Positions 1-7,806 of a stretch of DNA of 12,656 nucleotides are shown piece by piece; position 1 is the first letter of the stretch; each line of letters begins with the position of its first letter. The DNA comes from Pseudomonas sp. (lineage in GTDB: Bacteria > Pseudomonadota > Gammaproteobacteria > Pseudomonadales > Pseudomonadaceae): positions 1 to 12,656 of the forward strand of contig DNMQ01000388.1 of assembly GCA_003488145.1 (NCBI GenBank), given 5' to 3'. Made by a program: the position numbers and the translations under genes. The notes beneath the pieces were generated by a model. That model saw nothing but the letters and a program-made list of their open reading frames with translations. It did no database searches and was not told the DNA's origin.

Positions 1-524
1 GTGGCCTGCTTGATGCGCTTGCGGGTTTCGCGTTCCAGCTCGAGATAGGCGGACAGCTGCTTGAACGCCTGATCGAGCTGGCCGGTGTTCTCACCGACGC
101 TGACCATGCTGACAAACAGATTGTTGAACACCTTGGGATGCGCGTTCAGCGCGACCGCCATGGACTGGCCGCTTTCGAGGCTGGCGCGCACGTCCTGCAG
201 AATGCCGCGGAAATACAGGTTGCGATTGGATTCGCCCAGACCGCCGATGGCGCGAATGATCGGCACGCCGGCCTTGTTCAGGCTGTACATCTGCCGGCTG
301 AAGATGATCAGTTCGTCCAGATCGACACGTTTGCGCCGCAGCTTCTCACGCAGCACGGCAAACACGTCGACGCTATCGGCCTGGGCACGCTCCGCATCGA
401 TGGTCAGCGGGGTGATCTGGCGCGACACCAGCTCGCTGGCCACGGCGTCAGCGCTGGCGCCATCGAGCGCGCCGCTGACCCGTGCGCCGCGCATATCGCG
501 GCCGGTATAGCGGAAGCTAGGCAT
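1..524 (-). CDS. mshG: MshG, MSHA pilus inner-membrane platform protein (GspF/PilC family), partial, N-terminal 174 codons
   Basis: Polytopic inner-membrane platform protein of the MSHA type IV pilus. In this family (GspF/PilC) it couples the cytoplasmic ATPase, here MshE, to pilin extraction from the membrane. The reading frame opens with ATG at 524 (MPSFRYTGRDMRG) and continues without a stop to the window edge. It shows the usual family N-terminus, with FRYTGRD and the switch to a DELIIFSRQMYSLNKAGVPI segment at about residues 72-91, then SVGENTGQLDQAF at about 147-159 and RKRIKQA at the cut edge. Family members are about 400 residues, so more than half lies outside the window. The start is supported by a GGGGAG ribosome-binding sequence about 8 nt upstream. 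It follows mshE after an 81-bp gap, the longest spacing in the cluster. The mshE-mshG order matches Vibrio MSHA operons. Identification rests on motif and context, and could only be confused with another GspF paralogue. Confidence 0.9.
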   Translation of the reverse strand, partial: MPSFRYTGRDMRGARVSGALDGASADAVASELVSRQITPLTIDAERAQADSVDVFAVLREKLRRKRVDLDELIIFSRQMYSLNKAGVPIIRAIGGLGESNRNLYFRGILQDVRASLESGQSMAVALNAHPKVFNNLFVSMVSVGENTGQLDQAFKQLSAYLELERETRKRIKQA

Positions 525-605
525 CGGCAGACTCCCCGCGAAGCGACCGGACGGCGCCCGTGGCGCTGGCGCCTACGGCCGCGAGAGGCAGGAGACTAGC
601 GGCGA

Positions 606-2330
606 TCACGCGATCACCTCGTCGTCCGCCAGGGTGGCGCAGACCTTCAGCACCTCTTCGATACTGGTGACGCCGGCGATGGCGTAATCCAGCGCGCACG
701 CCGCCAGTGGTCGATAGTGCGCCTGCTGGCGCGCGGCCTCGGCGAAGCCCTGAGGATCGCCTCGACGCAATGCGGCGATCATCGGTTCGTCCAGCTCCAG
801 CAGCTCGTACACACCGACACGGCCGGCATAGCCGCTGTTGTGGCATTGATGACAACCAGTGCCGCGCTTGAAGCGGTGGTCGCGCAGCGAGCCGCCGTGC
901 AGCGCTTCCAGCCAGGCCAGTTGCCGAGGATCGGGCTGATCGTCCTCCATGCAGTTCTCGCACACGCGGCGTATCAGACGCTGGGCCAGCACCGCATTCA
1001 GCGCGGTGGCGACGAGGAAGGGCTCGACGCCCATGTCGATCAGGCGCATGGCCGAGGTCAGGGCATCGTTGGTGTGCAGCGTCGAGAGTACGAGGTGGCC
1101 GGTCAGTGCGGCGCGCAGGCCGATCTCGGCGGTTTCCTGATCACGGATCTCACCAACCAGGACGATGTCCGGGTCCTGACGCAAGGCGGCGCGCAGCACG
1201 CGGGCGAAGGTCAACTCGATCTTGGCGTTGACCTGCACCTGGTTGACCCGCGGCAGGCGGTACTCCACCGGGTCCTCAACCGTGATGATCTTCTTCTCCG
1301 GGCTGTTCAGCTCGGAAAGCCCGGCGTAGAGCGTGGTGGTCTTGCCCGAGCCGGTCGGGCCGGTGACCAGCACCATGCCGTGCGGACGCTGCAGCAGGCG
1401 CCGGAAGCGCTCGAGCATCGCCGGCGGCATGCCGGTGCCTTCGAGCTTGAACATGGCGCCGCTCTGGTCGAGCAGACGCATGACCACCGACTCGCCGAAC
1501 TGCACCGGCATGGTGGAGACCCGCACATCGAGGTTGCGGTTCTTCACGCGGATGTTGAAACGGCCATCCTGCGGCAGGCGCTTTTCCGAGATATCCAGGC
1601 CGGACATGATCTTCAGGCGCATGACCAGCGCCGAAGCGACGCGGTGCTCCTTCATTACCTGTTCGTTGAGCACGCCGTCGATACGCTGGCGAATCCGCAC
1701 CACGCCTTCGTCCGGTTCGATGTGAATGTCCGAGGCCTTCATTTGCACGGCGTCCTCGAACAGCGTCTGCAGCAGGCGCACCACCGGCGCATCGCTGTTG
1801 CTTTCGCCGAGGCGCGAGAGGTCGAAGTCGCTTTCCTGCAGCTCACCTTCCAGCTCGCCGGCCAGCGAGGCGATCTCACTGGTACGGCGGTAAAGCTGGT
1901 CCAGCGCGCCGAGCAGCTCGCTTTCACGCACCACCGCCGGGTGGACGCGCTTGCCCAGCAGGCGCTCGATCTCGTCCTGGGCGAAGATGTCCAGCGGGTC
2001 GGTCATGCCCACCAGCAAACCGTCGCCCTGGCGGGACAGCACGATCACCCGGAAGCGCCGGGCGACCGCCTCGGGCAGGCTCTGGGTCAGCTGGTTGTCG
2101 AACTTGTAGTGCTTGAGTTCGACGAAGGGAATCTGCAGCTGCTCGGACAGCGCACGCAGCAGGCGGCCTTCGTCGATGAAGCCGAGGTCGAGTACCGTGC
2201 GCCCGAGCTTGGAGCCGGTGCGCTTCTGGTCCTGCAGCGCCTGCTGCAGCTGCGCCTCGCTGATCAGGCCGGCCTGGACCAGCAGATCGCCGAGACGGAT
2301 CTTGCGCTGGCGCATGTCTTGCGCGGTCAT
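606..2330 (-). CDS. mshE: MshE, MSHA pilus assembly ATPase (GspE/PilB family) with c-di-GMP-binding MshEN domain
   Basis: Hexameric cytoplasmic ATPase that powers pilus extension. At 574 aa it has the usual family length. Residues 1-135 form an MshEN (T2SSE_N) domain with two tandem motifs: RLG...G...L...Q at 12-35 and KLG...LG...L...Q at 41-64. These are the elements known to bind c-di-GMP in Vibrio cholerae MshE. The ATPase core has Walker A GPTGSGKT (324-331), Asp box ITVEDPVEY (349-357), Walker B DIVLVGEIRD (388-397) and His box TGHLVLSTLHT (410-420). A zinc-binding tetracysteine is visible: C457xxC460 and C493xxC496. The ATG at 2330 overlaps the mshN stop (ATGA) and is preceded by GGAGGTG, which fixes the start. 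No key residue is missing, so an active, c-di-GMP-controlled extension motor is expected. That control is inferred from the motifs. Confidence 0.95.
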   Translation of the reverse strand: MTAQDMRQRKIRLGDLLVQAGLISEAQLQQALQDQKRTGSKLGRTVLDLGFIDEGRLLRALSEQLQIPFVELKHYKFDNQLTQSLPEAVARRFRVIVLSRQGDGLLVGMTDPLDIFAQDEIERLLGKRVHPAVVRESELLGALDQLYRRTSEIASLAGELEGELQESDFDLSRLGESNSDAPVVRLLQTLFEDAVQMKASDIHIEPDEGVVRIRQRIDGVLNEQVMKEHRVASALVMRLKIMSGLDISEKRLPQDGRFNIRVKNRNLDVRVSTMPVQFGESVVMRLLDQSGAMFKLEGTGMPPAMLERFRRLLQRPHGMVLVTGPTGSGKTTTLYAGLSELNSPEKKIITVEDPVEYRLPRVNQVQVNAKIELTFARVLRAALRQDPDIVLVGEIRDQETAEIGLRAALTGHLVLSTLHTNDALTSAMRLIDMGVEPFLVATALNAVLAQRLIRRVCENCMEDDQPDPRQLAWLEALHGGSLRDHRFKRGTGCHQCHNSGYAGRVGVYELLELDEPMIAALRRGDPQGFAEAARQQAHYRPLAACALDYAIAGVTSIEEVLKVCATLADDEVIA

Positions 2331-3691
2331 CGGGCACCTCCGAGTACGCCGGCACGTTCGGCGGCGAAGCGCCGCGAGTTGTCATCGAGCCCCTGCCCTT
2401 GCGCGGCCAGACGGTAGTGGCGCGCCGCCCGGGCGGGTTGATCGATCTGTTCCAGCGCGATGGCCAAGCCCAGCTGCCAGGCCGCCTGCTGCGGCTGAAG
2501 AGCCACCAGCTGGCGATAAACCGCAGCGCTGCCGGCCCAGTCGCCGACCTGCTGCTGCAGAGCTGCCAGCAACGCGTGATAGCCGGGATCGCTGGCCAGC
2601 GACGGCGCGTTCTGCACCAGGGTGGCGAGCGCCGTCTGTTTGTCGCCGCTCTGCAGCTGGCCACGGGCGAGCAGCATACGCAGCTCGGCATCGAACGGCC
2701 GGCTCTGCAGCCGGGCCGGCAGCCACTCGAGCAATGGCTCGATCTGTCCAGCCGCCAGGTAAGCACGAGCCAACCAGCGGGCCGCCTCGGCGTTGTCCGG
2801 CTGTGCGGCATGGAACGCCTGCAGCAGCTCGATAGCACGGGGGAAGTTCTGCTGTTGCAGGGCATCGCGCGCCTGGGCCAGCGGGTCCGGTCGATGACTA
2901 CCGATCTGCACGGTGGCCGTGGTGGCAACCTGGGGTCTGGCAACCGGGGCCGGGGCTGGCTCGGCGACCGGTTGCACATCGGGCGCGATAACCGGCGCGG
3001 TCTGCGCGTCAGGCGCCGTGCGGGTGACCCACTCCGGCAGGCTCGCTTCGTCCAACGCCGGCTCGGCGAAAGGCAGGTCCAGGTCCTCAGGAACGGCCAC
3101 TGGTGCGCCATCCATGTGGACTTCCAGCCAGAGCTGCGCATGGCCAGCGGCCGGCTCAAGACGATCACGCACGTCGAGGCGATCGGTCATGCCGAGCAGC
3201 AGCACCTGCACCTGGTCGCCCTGCTGTTCCACTCGCCAGGACAGGCTTAGGCCATTGCTCTCCACGCGGCCGTTTCGCGGGCCACCGGCGAGCGTCACAT
3301 CCGGCAAACGCAGACTGATCGCGCCGCCTTCGTCGGTGCGCTGATAGCTGATCGAGCGATCCAGCAGCAACTGCAGCACGAAACGGCCACCGTCTTGCTG
3401 CGGCAAGACGTCGAGGAGCTGAGTTGCAGGCACCGCAGCCACCACCGGAGCGGCGGCAGGTGACTCCTGCACAGCCGGGGCTTGCGCGAAACGTTCGAAC
3501 AGCACCACCGATACCGCGACGACCAACGCCCCGATAGCCAGCGGCAACAACCAGCGGCGCAGCCGTGCCGATCGCTGACGCCGCGTTGCGGCTGCTTCAT
3601 CGACAGCCTGCATGTCGAGGAACGGGCTCTGCCCGCCGGATGCCGCGCCGCGCGCTTCGAGATCGCGCAGCATGTCGTTGACCAGGCTCAT
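2327..3691 (-). CDS. mshN: MshN, TPR-containing MSHA biogenesis protein
   Basis: A 454-residue single-pass inner-membrane protein. It has a short cytoplasmic N-terminus (MSLVNDMLRDLEARG, the conserved MshN/GspB-like opening) and one membrane segment at about 47-65. A periplasmic region of about 70-210 is followed by a Pro/Ala-rich linker (about 225-260). The C-terminus (about 268-445) is helical and Ala/Gln/Leu-rich, with repeated A..W/Y..L spacing typical of TPR repeats. Family members are thought to help place or stabilise the secretin or assembly complex, but no enzymatic role is known. The frame stays open upstream to 3892. ATG 3691 is preferred because GAGGTG sits just upstream and the ATG overlaps the mshM stop by 4 nt (ATGA). 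The gene overlaps mshE in the same way. Position between mshM and mshE matches Vibrio. The sequence is less conserved than its neighbours', so the name depends partly on context. Confidence 0.85.
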   Translation of the reverse strand: MSLVNDMLRDLEARGAASGGQSPFLDMQAVDEAAATRRQRSARLRRWLLPLAIGALVVAVSVVLFERFAQAPAVQESPAAAPVVAAVPATQLLDVLPQQDGGRFVLQLLLDRSISYQRTDEGGAISLRLPDVTLAGGPRNGRVESNGLSLSWRVEQQGDQVQVLLLGMTDRLDVRDRLEPAAGHAQLWLEVHMDGAPVAVPEDLDLPFAEPALDEASLPEWVTRTAPDAQTAPVIAPDVQPVAEPAPAPVARPQVATTATVQIGSHRPDPLAQARDALQQQNFPRAIELLQAFHAAQPDNAEAARWLARAYLAAGQIEPLLEWLPARLQSRPFDAELRMLLARGQLQSGDKQTALATLVQNAPSLASDPGYHALLAALQQQVGDWAGSAAVYRQLVALQPQQAAWQLGLAIALEQIDQPARAARHYRLAAQGQGLDDNSRRFAAERAGVLGGAR

Positions 3692-4617
3692 GGCCGCACC
3701 TCGGCCAGCTGCGACAGCCATGGCAATGCACTCAGCAGCAGGCTCAGGGTTGCCGCACCCGCCAGCAATGCCCAACGCAACGGAAGGGCTGCACGCAGGA
3801 ACGGTCGCGCACCCTCGGTATCGGCCAGGGCACGGCGTACGTGGCGGCTGCCGACCCGTCGCTGGCCTTCGCCAAACGCCGCCATCAGGCACTTGTTGGC
3901 CAGGATGTTGAGCAACCGCGGGATGCCACCGCTGCCCTTGACCAGCAGGCGAATCGCGGCCGGCTTGAACAGCGGTTCACCTTGATAACCGGCAACCGCC
4001 AGGCGTTCATGCAGGTAACGCCTGGCATCACTGACATCCAGCGGGCGCAGGCGATAGGAGAATGTGATGCGCTGGCGCAATTGCCGGAAATTCTCGCTGG
4101 CCAGCGTAGCGTCCAGCTCAGGCTGGCCGAACAGCACCACCTGTAGCAGCTTGCGCTGCTCGGTTTCCAGATTGGTCAGTAGTCGCAGGGCCTCCAGCGT
4201 GGCCGGTGGCAGCGCCTGCGCCTCATCGATCAACAGCACGGTGCTCTTGCCCTGGCCGGCCAGCTCGATCAGCCGGCGATGCAGTGCCGTCAGCAGCCCA
4301 TGGTTATCCAGCTGCTCGACCCGCGGCACATGCAGCTCATGGGCCAGCGCCTGGCGCAGCGCCATGGGTCCGAGCGCTGGGTTCGGCAACCAGGCGAGCT
4401 GGTAGTGCTCGGCATCAAGTTGCTTGAGCAGCGCGCGGCAGAGCAGGGTCTTGCCGGTGCCCACTTCGCCGGTCACCTTGATGAAGCCCTCGCCTTCGGC
4501 CAGAGCCACGCGCAGCAGGTTCAGGCACGCCTGGTAAGGCGGCAGGCGAACCATGAAGCCGGTATTCGGCGTCAATGCGAATGGCTTTTCCTGCAGGCCG
4601 AAGAATGCTTCGTACAT
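3688..4617 (-). CDS. mshM: MshM, ExeA-like AAA+ ATPase of MSHA biogenesis
   Basis: A 309-aa ATPase of the ExeA/GspA family. The N-terminus MYEAFFGLQEKPFALTP is the ExeA signature, and Walker A is GEVGTGKT (50-57). Walker B is TVLLIDEAQ (126-134), FGQPEL (163-168) lies near the sensor region, and a basic GIPRLLN stretch follows at 231-237. A hydrophobic C-terminal segment (about 281-303) would anchor it in the inner membrane. It ends there, without the periplasmic peptidoglycan-binding domain of full ExeA proteins. In type II secretion, ExeA helps the secretin insert through peptidoglycan, and an equivalent role for MshL is inferred. The gene starts 8 nt after the mshL stop. An AGGTAGG sequence overlapping that stop can serve as its ribosome-binding site. 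Its own stop overlaps the mshN start. Confidence 0.92.
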   Translation of the reverse strand: MYEAFFGLQEKPFALTPNTGFMVRLPPYQACLNLLRVALAEGEGFIKVTGEVGTGKTLLCRALLKQLDAEHYQLAWLPNPALGPMALRQALAHELHVPRVEQLDNHGLLTALHRRLIELAGQGKSTVLLIDEAQALPPATLEALRLLTNLETEQRKLLQVVLFGQPELDATLASENFRQLRQRITFSYRLRPLDVSDARRYLHERLAVAGYQGEPLFKPAAIRLLVKGSGGIPRLLNILANKCLMAAFGEGQRRVGSRHVRRALADTEGARPFLRAALPLRWALLAGAATLSLLLSALPWLSQLAEVRP

Positions 4618-4625
4618 ACCAGCGC

Positions 4626-6227
4626 CTACCTGACCTGCCGGAACGAATCGGCGCTGCGGCGCAGCTCGTCGAGCCAGACCTGATCGTCGATCACCTGCGG
4701 GCGCACCAGGATGACCAGCTCGGTCTGCTCGAGCGATTTGCGTTGCTGCTGAAACAGGCTGCCGACGATGGGCAGCTTGGAGGCCCAGGGAATGTTGGCG
4801 TCATTGTTGCTGTTGCGGTTTTCCAGCAGGCCACCGATGACCACGACCTGGCCGCTGCGCGCGCGCACGATGGAATCCGACTGGCGCGTGGTGGACAGCG
4901 CCAGCGGCAGGTTGAAGACGTTGTCGGAACCGCCCAGCTGGATACTCTTGTTCTGATCCTGAACGCGGCTGACGGTCGGCCGCACGTGCAGCGTGACCTG
5001 GTCGTTCTCGTCGATCTGCGGGGTGACGTCCAGCGAGATACCGGAGAAGAACGGAGTCAGGGTGATGTCCAGATCGGGCGCGGTAGTGCCGCCCGCCAGC
5101 GAGGTGGTGGTGGTCGAAACGTCGGTGACGAAGAACTCGTCGGTGCCGACCTTGATCACGGCCTTCTGGTTGTTGAGAGTGGAAATCCGCGGGCTGGAAA
5201 GCACCCGCACATCGCCCTGGGTTTCCAGCAGCTGCAGCACGCCGCTGAAGTCGCCGACGCTGACCGCAGCGCTGAACACGCCACCGACATTGTTGACGCC
5301 ATCCAGCGTATCGCCCTGTACACCCAGCGCGAAGTCGGCGTTGCCCATGGAACCCAGCTGCGCCCAGTTGATCCCGGACTGGAATCCATCGGACAGGCTC
5401 ACCTCGAGAATCTTGGTTTCCAGAATCACCTGACGCTGCAGGTTGCGCTGTGCCTGCTGCAGGAAACGCTCGACGTTCTGCTGGTCGGCACTGGATGCAC
5501 GAACCACCAGCAGCCCGGCCTGCGGATTGACCACCACGCTGTTGTTCGCCTCGCTGCCGATCATCATCGCCACGACTTCGCGCACTTCACTCCAGAAGTC
5601 GACGCTGCTGCTGGTCAGCAGCTGACTGGCGTTGACGGTGCTTGAGGTCGAGTTGGTCGTGGTTCCGCCTGCTCCTGTGTCGGTGTTGTCACTGGTGGTG
5701 ACTTGACCGGAGCTGACCCGAGTATCGGTCATGCCCTGCCGCTGCAGGTTGAGGTAGTTCAGGTCATAGGTGCGGGTGACTGCGGTATTGGCCTGGATCT
5801 GATAGCCATAGCTGGTGCGGCGATAGTCGTAGCCGTAGCTGTCGCGCACCGCCGCGAGGACCTCTTCCAGCGTCACGTTGCGCAAGCTGAAGGTTATGTT
5901 GCCGGTCACCGCCGGGTGTACCAGCAGGTTCTGCCCGGCGCTGTCCATCAGGCTGAGGAAGAATTCGCGGGCCGGCATGTCGTTGGCGACCACATCGAAG
6001 CGCGGGCCACTGACCGCCGAGCTGCCGTCGACACTCAGCGGCGGAATCAGCGCAGCCTGTACCGACGGCGGCGGCAGCGCCTTGGCCTGGGTCTGCTGCA
6101 GGCTTTCCTCGAACAGACGGTTGCTCTGCTCGTAGAGGCGCTTGTCGCCATCCTCGAATGTCTGGCAGGCGGCCAGCAGGCAGAACAGGCTCAGCAAGCC
6201 GAGACGTGGAAAAAGGGTCGGCATCAT
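4626..6227 (-). CDS. mshL: MshL, MSHA pilus outer-membrane secretin (lipoprotein)
   Basis: Outer-membrane secretin forming the pilus exit channel. The 533-aa product has a lipoprotein signal with lipobox LLAAC (Cys21). An STN/N0-type domain covers about 76-150 (RFDVVANDMPAREFF; GNITFSLRNVTLEEVL). A Ser/Thr/Gly-rich linker follows at about 168-206, then an N1-type domain with VVVNPQAGLLVVRA (231-244). The secretin core begins near 266 and contains VLSSPRISTLNNQKAVIKVG (342-361). It ends with GQVVVIGGLLEN (459-470), KLPIVGSLF (484-492) and ELVILVRPQVI (503-513). ATG 6227 shares ATGA with the mshK stop. An adjacent ATG at 6224 would shorten the protein by one residue. The frame is open further upstream but lacks a signal peptide there, so the lipobox decides the start. 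No strong Shine-Dalgarno is seen, so translation probably relies on coupling. Confidence 0.94.
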   Translation of the reverse strand: MMPTLFPRLGLLSLFCLLAACQTFEDGDKRLYEQSNRLFEESLQQTQAKALPPPSVQAALIPPLSVDGSSAVSGPRFDVVANDMPAREFFLSLMDSAGQNLLVHPAVTGNITFSLRNVTLEEVLAAVRDSYGYDYRRTSYGYQIQANTAVTRTYDLNYLNLQRQGMTDTRVSSGQVTTSDNTDTGAGGTTTNSTSSTVNASQLLTSSSVDFWSEVREVVAMMIGSEANNSVVVNPQAGLLVVRASSADQQNVERFLQQAQRNLQRQVILETKILEVSLSDGFQSGINWAQLGSMGNADFALGVQGDTLDGVNNVGGVFSAAVSVGDFSGVLQLLETQGDVRVLSSPRISTLNNQKAVIKVGTDEFFVTDVSTTTTSLAGGTTAPDLDITLTPFFSGISLDVTPQIDENDQVTLHVRPTVSRVQDQNKSIQLGGSDNVFNLPLALSTTRQSDSIVRARSGQVVVIGGLLENRNSNNDANIPWASKLPIVGSLFQQQRKSLEQTELVILVRPQVIDDQVWLDELRRSADSFRQVR

Positions 6228-6550
6228 GGTCGGACTTGGCTCGGAGTAATGATCGGGGCAACCAGACGCAGCGTCTGCTGCTGGCCGTCGCGCTCGATCA
6301 GGACGGAATTCGTGTTGATGGCCAGGACTCTGGCGTCGGCCAGGGTGTCGCCGACTCTCAGCGATTGGCCGTTGAGCACCGCCCGGGCGCTCTGCGCACC
6401 GCGAAAAATGGCCTGCAGGTGCAGCGTCGCCGGTGCCTGGCGCTCCGCTGCAGCGGTCACGAACGCCGCGGGCGGGCGCGTGGGGTCGAGCGCGTAGGCC
6501 GAAGCGGGCAGCAAAAGGAGCAAGCAAAACGCACGAGAAAAATCAGACAC
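6224..6550 (-). CDS. mshK: MshK, small periplasmic MSHA biogenesis protein (PilP/GspC-like)
   Basis: A protein of 108 aa with an N-terminal signal sequence (SDFSRAFCLLLLLPASAYA, cleavage expected after Ala20). A short periplasmic beta-rich domain follows. Features such as LDPTRPP, LQAIFRG, AVLNGQSLRVGD and VLAINTNSVLIERDG fit the HR-domain fold of PilP and GspC, which link the inner-membrane complex to the secretin. No ATG is available in a suitable place. The start is GTG 6550, or TTG 6553 one codon upstream. A GGGGTGGG stretch upstream is a weak ribosome-binding site, and GTG is preferred for spacing. Either start overlaps the end of mshJ, and the stop overlaps the mshL start. Family sequence conservation is low, so the name rests on size, signal peptide, motif pattern and position between mshJ and mshL. 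Confidence 0.82.
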   Translation of the reverse strand: MSDFSRAFCLLLLLPASAYALDPTRPPAAFVTAAAERQAPATLHLQAIFRGAQSARAVLNGQSLRVGDTLADARVLAINTNSVLIERDGQQQTLRLVAPIITPSQVRP

Positions 6551-7208
6551 CAACCCACCCCGCTTCGCGACTCAAGGTATGCAGCTCCAGCGTGATCCGC
6601 GCCTTGTCCGGTCCGGCCTCATCGATGTGATAGTCCAGGCTGTCCCAATGCAGACGCCAGCCACTGTTCTGCACCGCCTGCAGGTAATCGAGCAGGTCGA
6701 AATAGCCGCCTTGCAGGGTCAGACGCAGGCCGTGCCGGTAGAAGCTGATCGCCGCTGGCGGCGCATCCGTCGCGCCGGCCGGCAACTCCAGCGGCGCGCT
6801 GAAGCTCTGCAGCGCGACCATCTGCAGTTGAGGCTGACGGCGCAGCAGGTCCTGCAGCAGCGCTTTCATGCGTGCAGGTGAAACCAGTGAGCGGGTCTCC
6901 TCGTCGATGCTGCGCAGAATCTGTTCGCGGCTGGTGCGTGCAATATCGAGTGCGTCGCGATAAGGACGATTGGGGTCGGCCGCGAGCTTGGTCTGAAGTT
7001 CGAGCAACGCATTGTTCGCCTCCAGCTGACGGGCTTCGGCGAGACGCAGCTGGCTATTCTGCTGGGCGATGCGCTGGGCGAGCGGCTCAGCCACTAGCAG
7101 TAGATAAAGCATGCCCAGCAGGGAAGCGCCGACCAGCACGCTCAGCCACTGCTCGCGCGGCGCCAGCGCCTGCCAGCGCTGCCGCAGGTTTTGCATGGCG
7201 TTATTCAT
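6543..7208 (-). CDS. mshJ: MshJ, inner-membrane alignment protein (PilO-like)
   Basis: A 221-aa bitopic inner-membrane protein. A short cytoplasmic N-terminus (MNNAMQNLRQRWQALAPRE) leads to one membrane segment at about 22-40 and a periplasmic coiled coil at about 45-120 rich in Gln, Leu, Ala and Glu. A ferredoxin-like C-terminal domain of about 125-215 (LRLTLQGGYFDLLDYLQAVQ) matches PilO/GspM proteins. In type IV pili, PilO pairs with PilN to join the cytoplasmic and outer-membrane parts, and MshJ is assumed to pair with the adjacent MshI2. The frame opens a few codons earlier, but ATG 7208 is chosen because a very strong GGAGGAGGG lies 5 nt upstream. This start overlaps the end of mshI2 by 8 nt, and the 3' end overlaps mshK. 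Confidence 0.88.
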   Translation of the reverse strand: MNNAMQNLRQRWQALAPREQWLSVLVGASLLGMLYLLLVAEPLAQRIAQQNSQLRLAEARQLEANNALLELQTKLAADPNRPYRDALDIARTSREQILRSIDEETRSLVSPARMKALLQDLLRRQPQLQMVALQSFSAPLELPAGATDAPPAAISFYRHGLRLTLQGGYFDLLDYLQAVQNSGWRLHWDSLDYHIDEAGPDKARITLELHTLSREAGWVGV

Positions 7209-7806
7209 CGTCGCCCTCCTCCGCCGCACGGGATGCCAGGCGGAACGCCAGCAGGCCGCTGTCGTCGCGCTGCAGATCGAAGCTACCGAACTCGCGACCC
7301 TGCAACGTCTTGCTGCGCCCGAGGCTTTCCAGATAAAGCGGAAGCAGTTCCTGATCCTGGCTCAAGCCGCGCAACAGCATGTCGCTGCCGCCCGCCTGCA
7401 GACGGATGCGGGTCAGCCACAGCCCGCGCGGCGGGTGCCGATCGGCCAGCGCCGTCAGTACAGGCGCGAAGCCGCCACGCAGCTGGCCATCGAGCGTTCG
7501 CAGGTGCGTTGCGAGGCGCTGCAGCTGGCGGTTCTCCGCTTCCCGCTCTGCCAGTTGCGCAGGCAGCCGGGTATCCAGCGTCGGTTCCCGATAGTTGGCC
7601 TTGAATGCAGCCAGCTGCGCCTCTGCAGAGACCGCCTGCGCCTCGGCCAACTGACGGTCCGAGGCGCGCTGCTTGAGGTTCCAGCCCTGCCAGGCAGCAT
7701 GCGTAGCCAGGGCAAGCGCCAGTACACATGCGCCAAGCAGGAGTTGCCGCGGACGCGGGCCACCCTGCTGACGACGTTCGCGCTGATAGAGATTGACGTT
7801 CTGCAT
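7201..7806 (-). CDS. mshI2: MshI2, PilN-like MSHA biogenesis protein
   Basis: A 201-aa PilN-like inner-membrane protein. It begins MQNVNLYQRERR, the family's conserved short cytoplasmic tail. In type IVa pili the equivalent INLLP-type tail binds the actin-like PilM, and here it would bind MshI. One membrane segment (about 21-40) is followed by a periplasmic coiled coil (about 45-110, Gln/Ala/Glu/Arg-rich). A ferredoxin-like domain of about 112-190 contains PPRGLWLTRI and LQGREFGSFDL. The ATG start overlaps the mshI stop by one base (TGATG), with AGGA about 9 nt upstream inside mshI. The end overlaps mshJ. In some genomes the MshI and MshI2 functions are differently divided, so the symbol is used by role and position. 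Confidence 0.82.
   Translation of the reverse strand: MQNVNLYQRERRQQGGPRPRQLLLGACVLALALATHAAWQGWNLKQRASDRQLAEAQAVSAEAQLAAFKANYREPTLDTRLPAQLAEREAENRQLQRLATHLRTLDGQLRGGFAPVLTALADRHPPRGLWLTRIRLQAGGSDMLLRGLSQDQELLPLYLESLGRSKTLQGREFGSFDLQRDDSGLLAFRLASRAAEEGDDE
7214..7222 (-). promoter_or_regulatory. Strong ribosome-binding site of mshJ
   Basis: On the minus strand this reads GGAGGAGGG, 5 nt before ATG 7208, inside the last codons of the upstream PilN-like gene. It is the strongest Shine-Dalgarno seen in the cluster and decides the start of mshJ over the upstream in-frame alternatives. It suggests MshJ can be initiated independently as well as by coupling. Confidence 0.75.

Noticed and set aside
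717..2417. 566-codon open frame on the plus strand opposite mshE
   Set aside because: It is antisense to a gene with every expected ATPase motif. Its translation is rich in Gln, His, Arg and Ala, typical of a reverse-strand shadow in GC-rich DNA, and shows no domain.
3692..3892. 67-codon upstream extension of mshN
   Set aside because: It lies inside mshM in another frame, has no family resemblance, and the ATG at 3691 has a good ribosome-binding site and the ATGA overlap.
6228..6527. 100-codon upstream extension of mshL
   Set aside because: It overlaps mshK in another frame. The lipoprotein signal with its Cys at residue 21 is only correct from ATG 6227.
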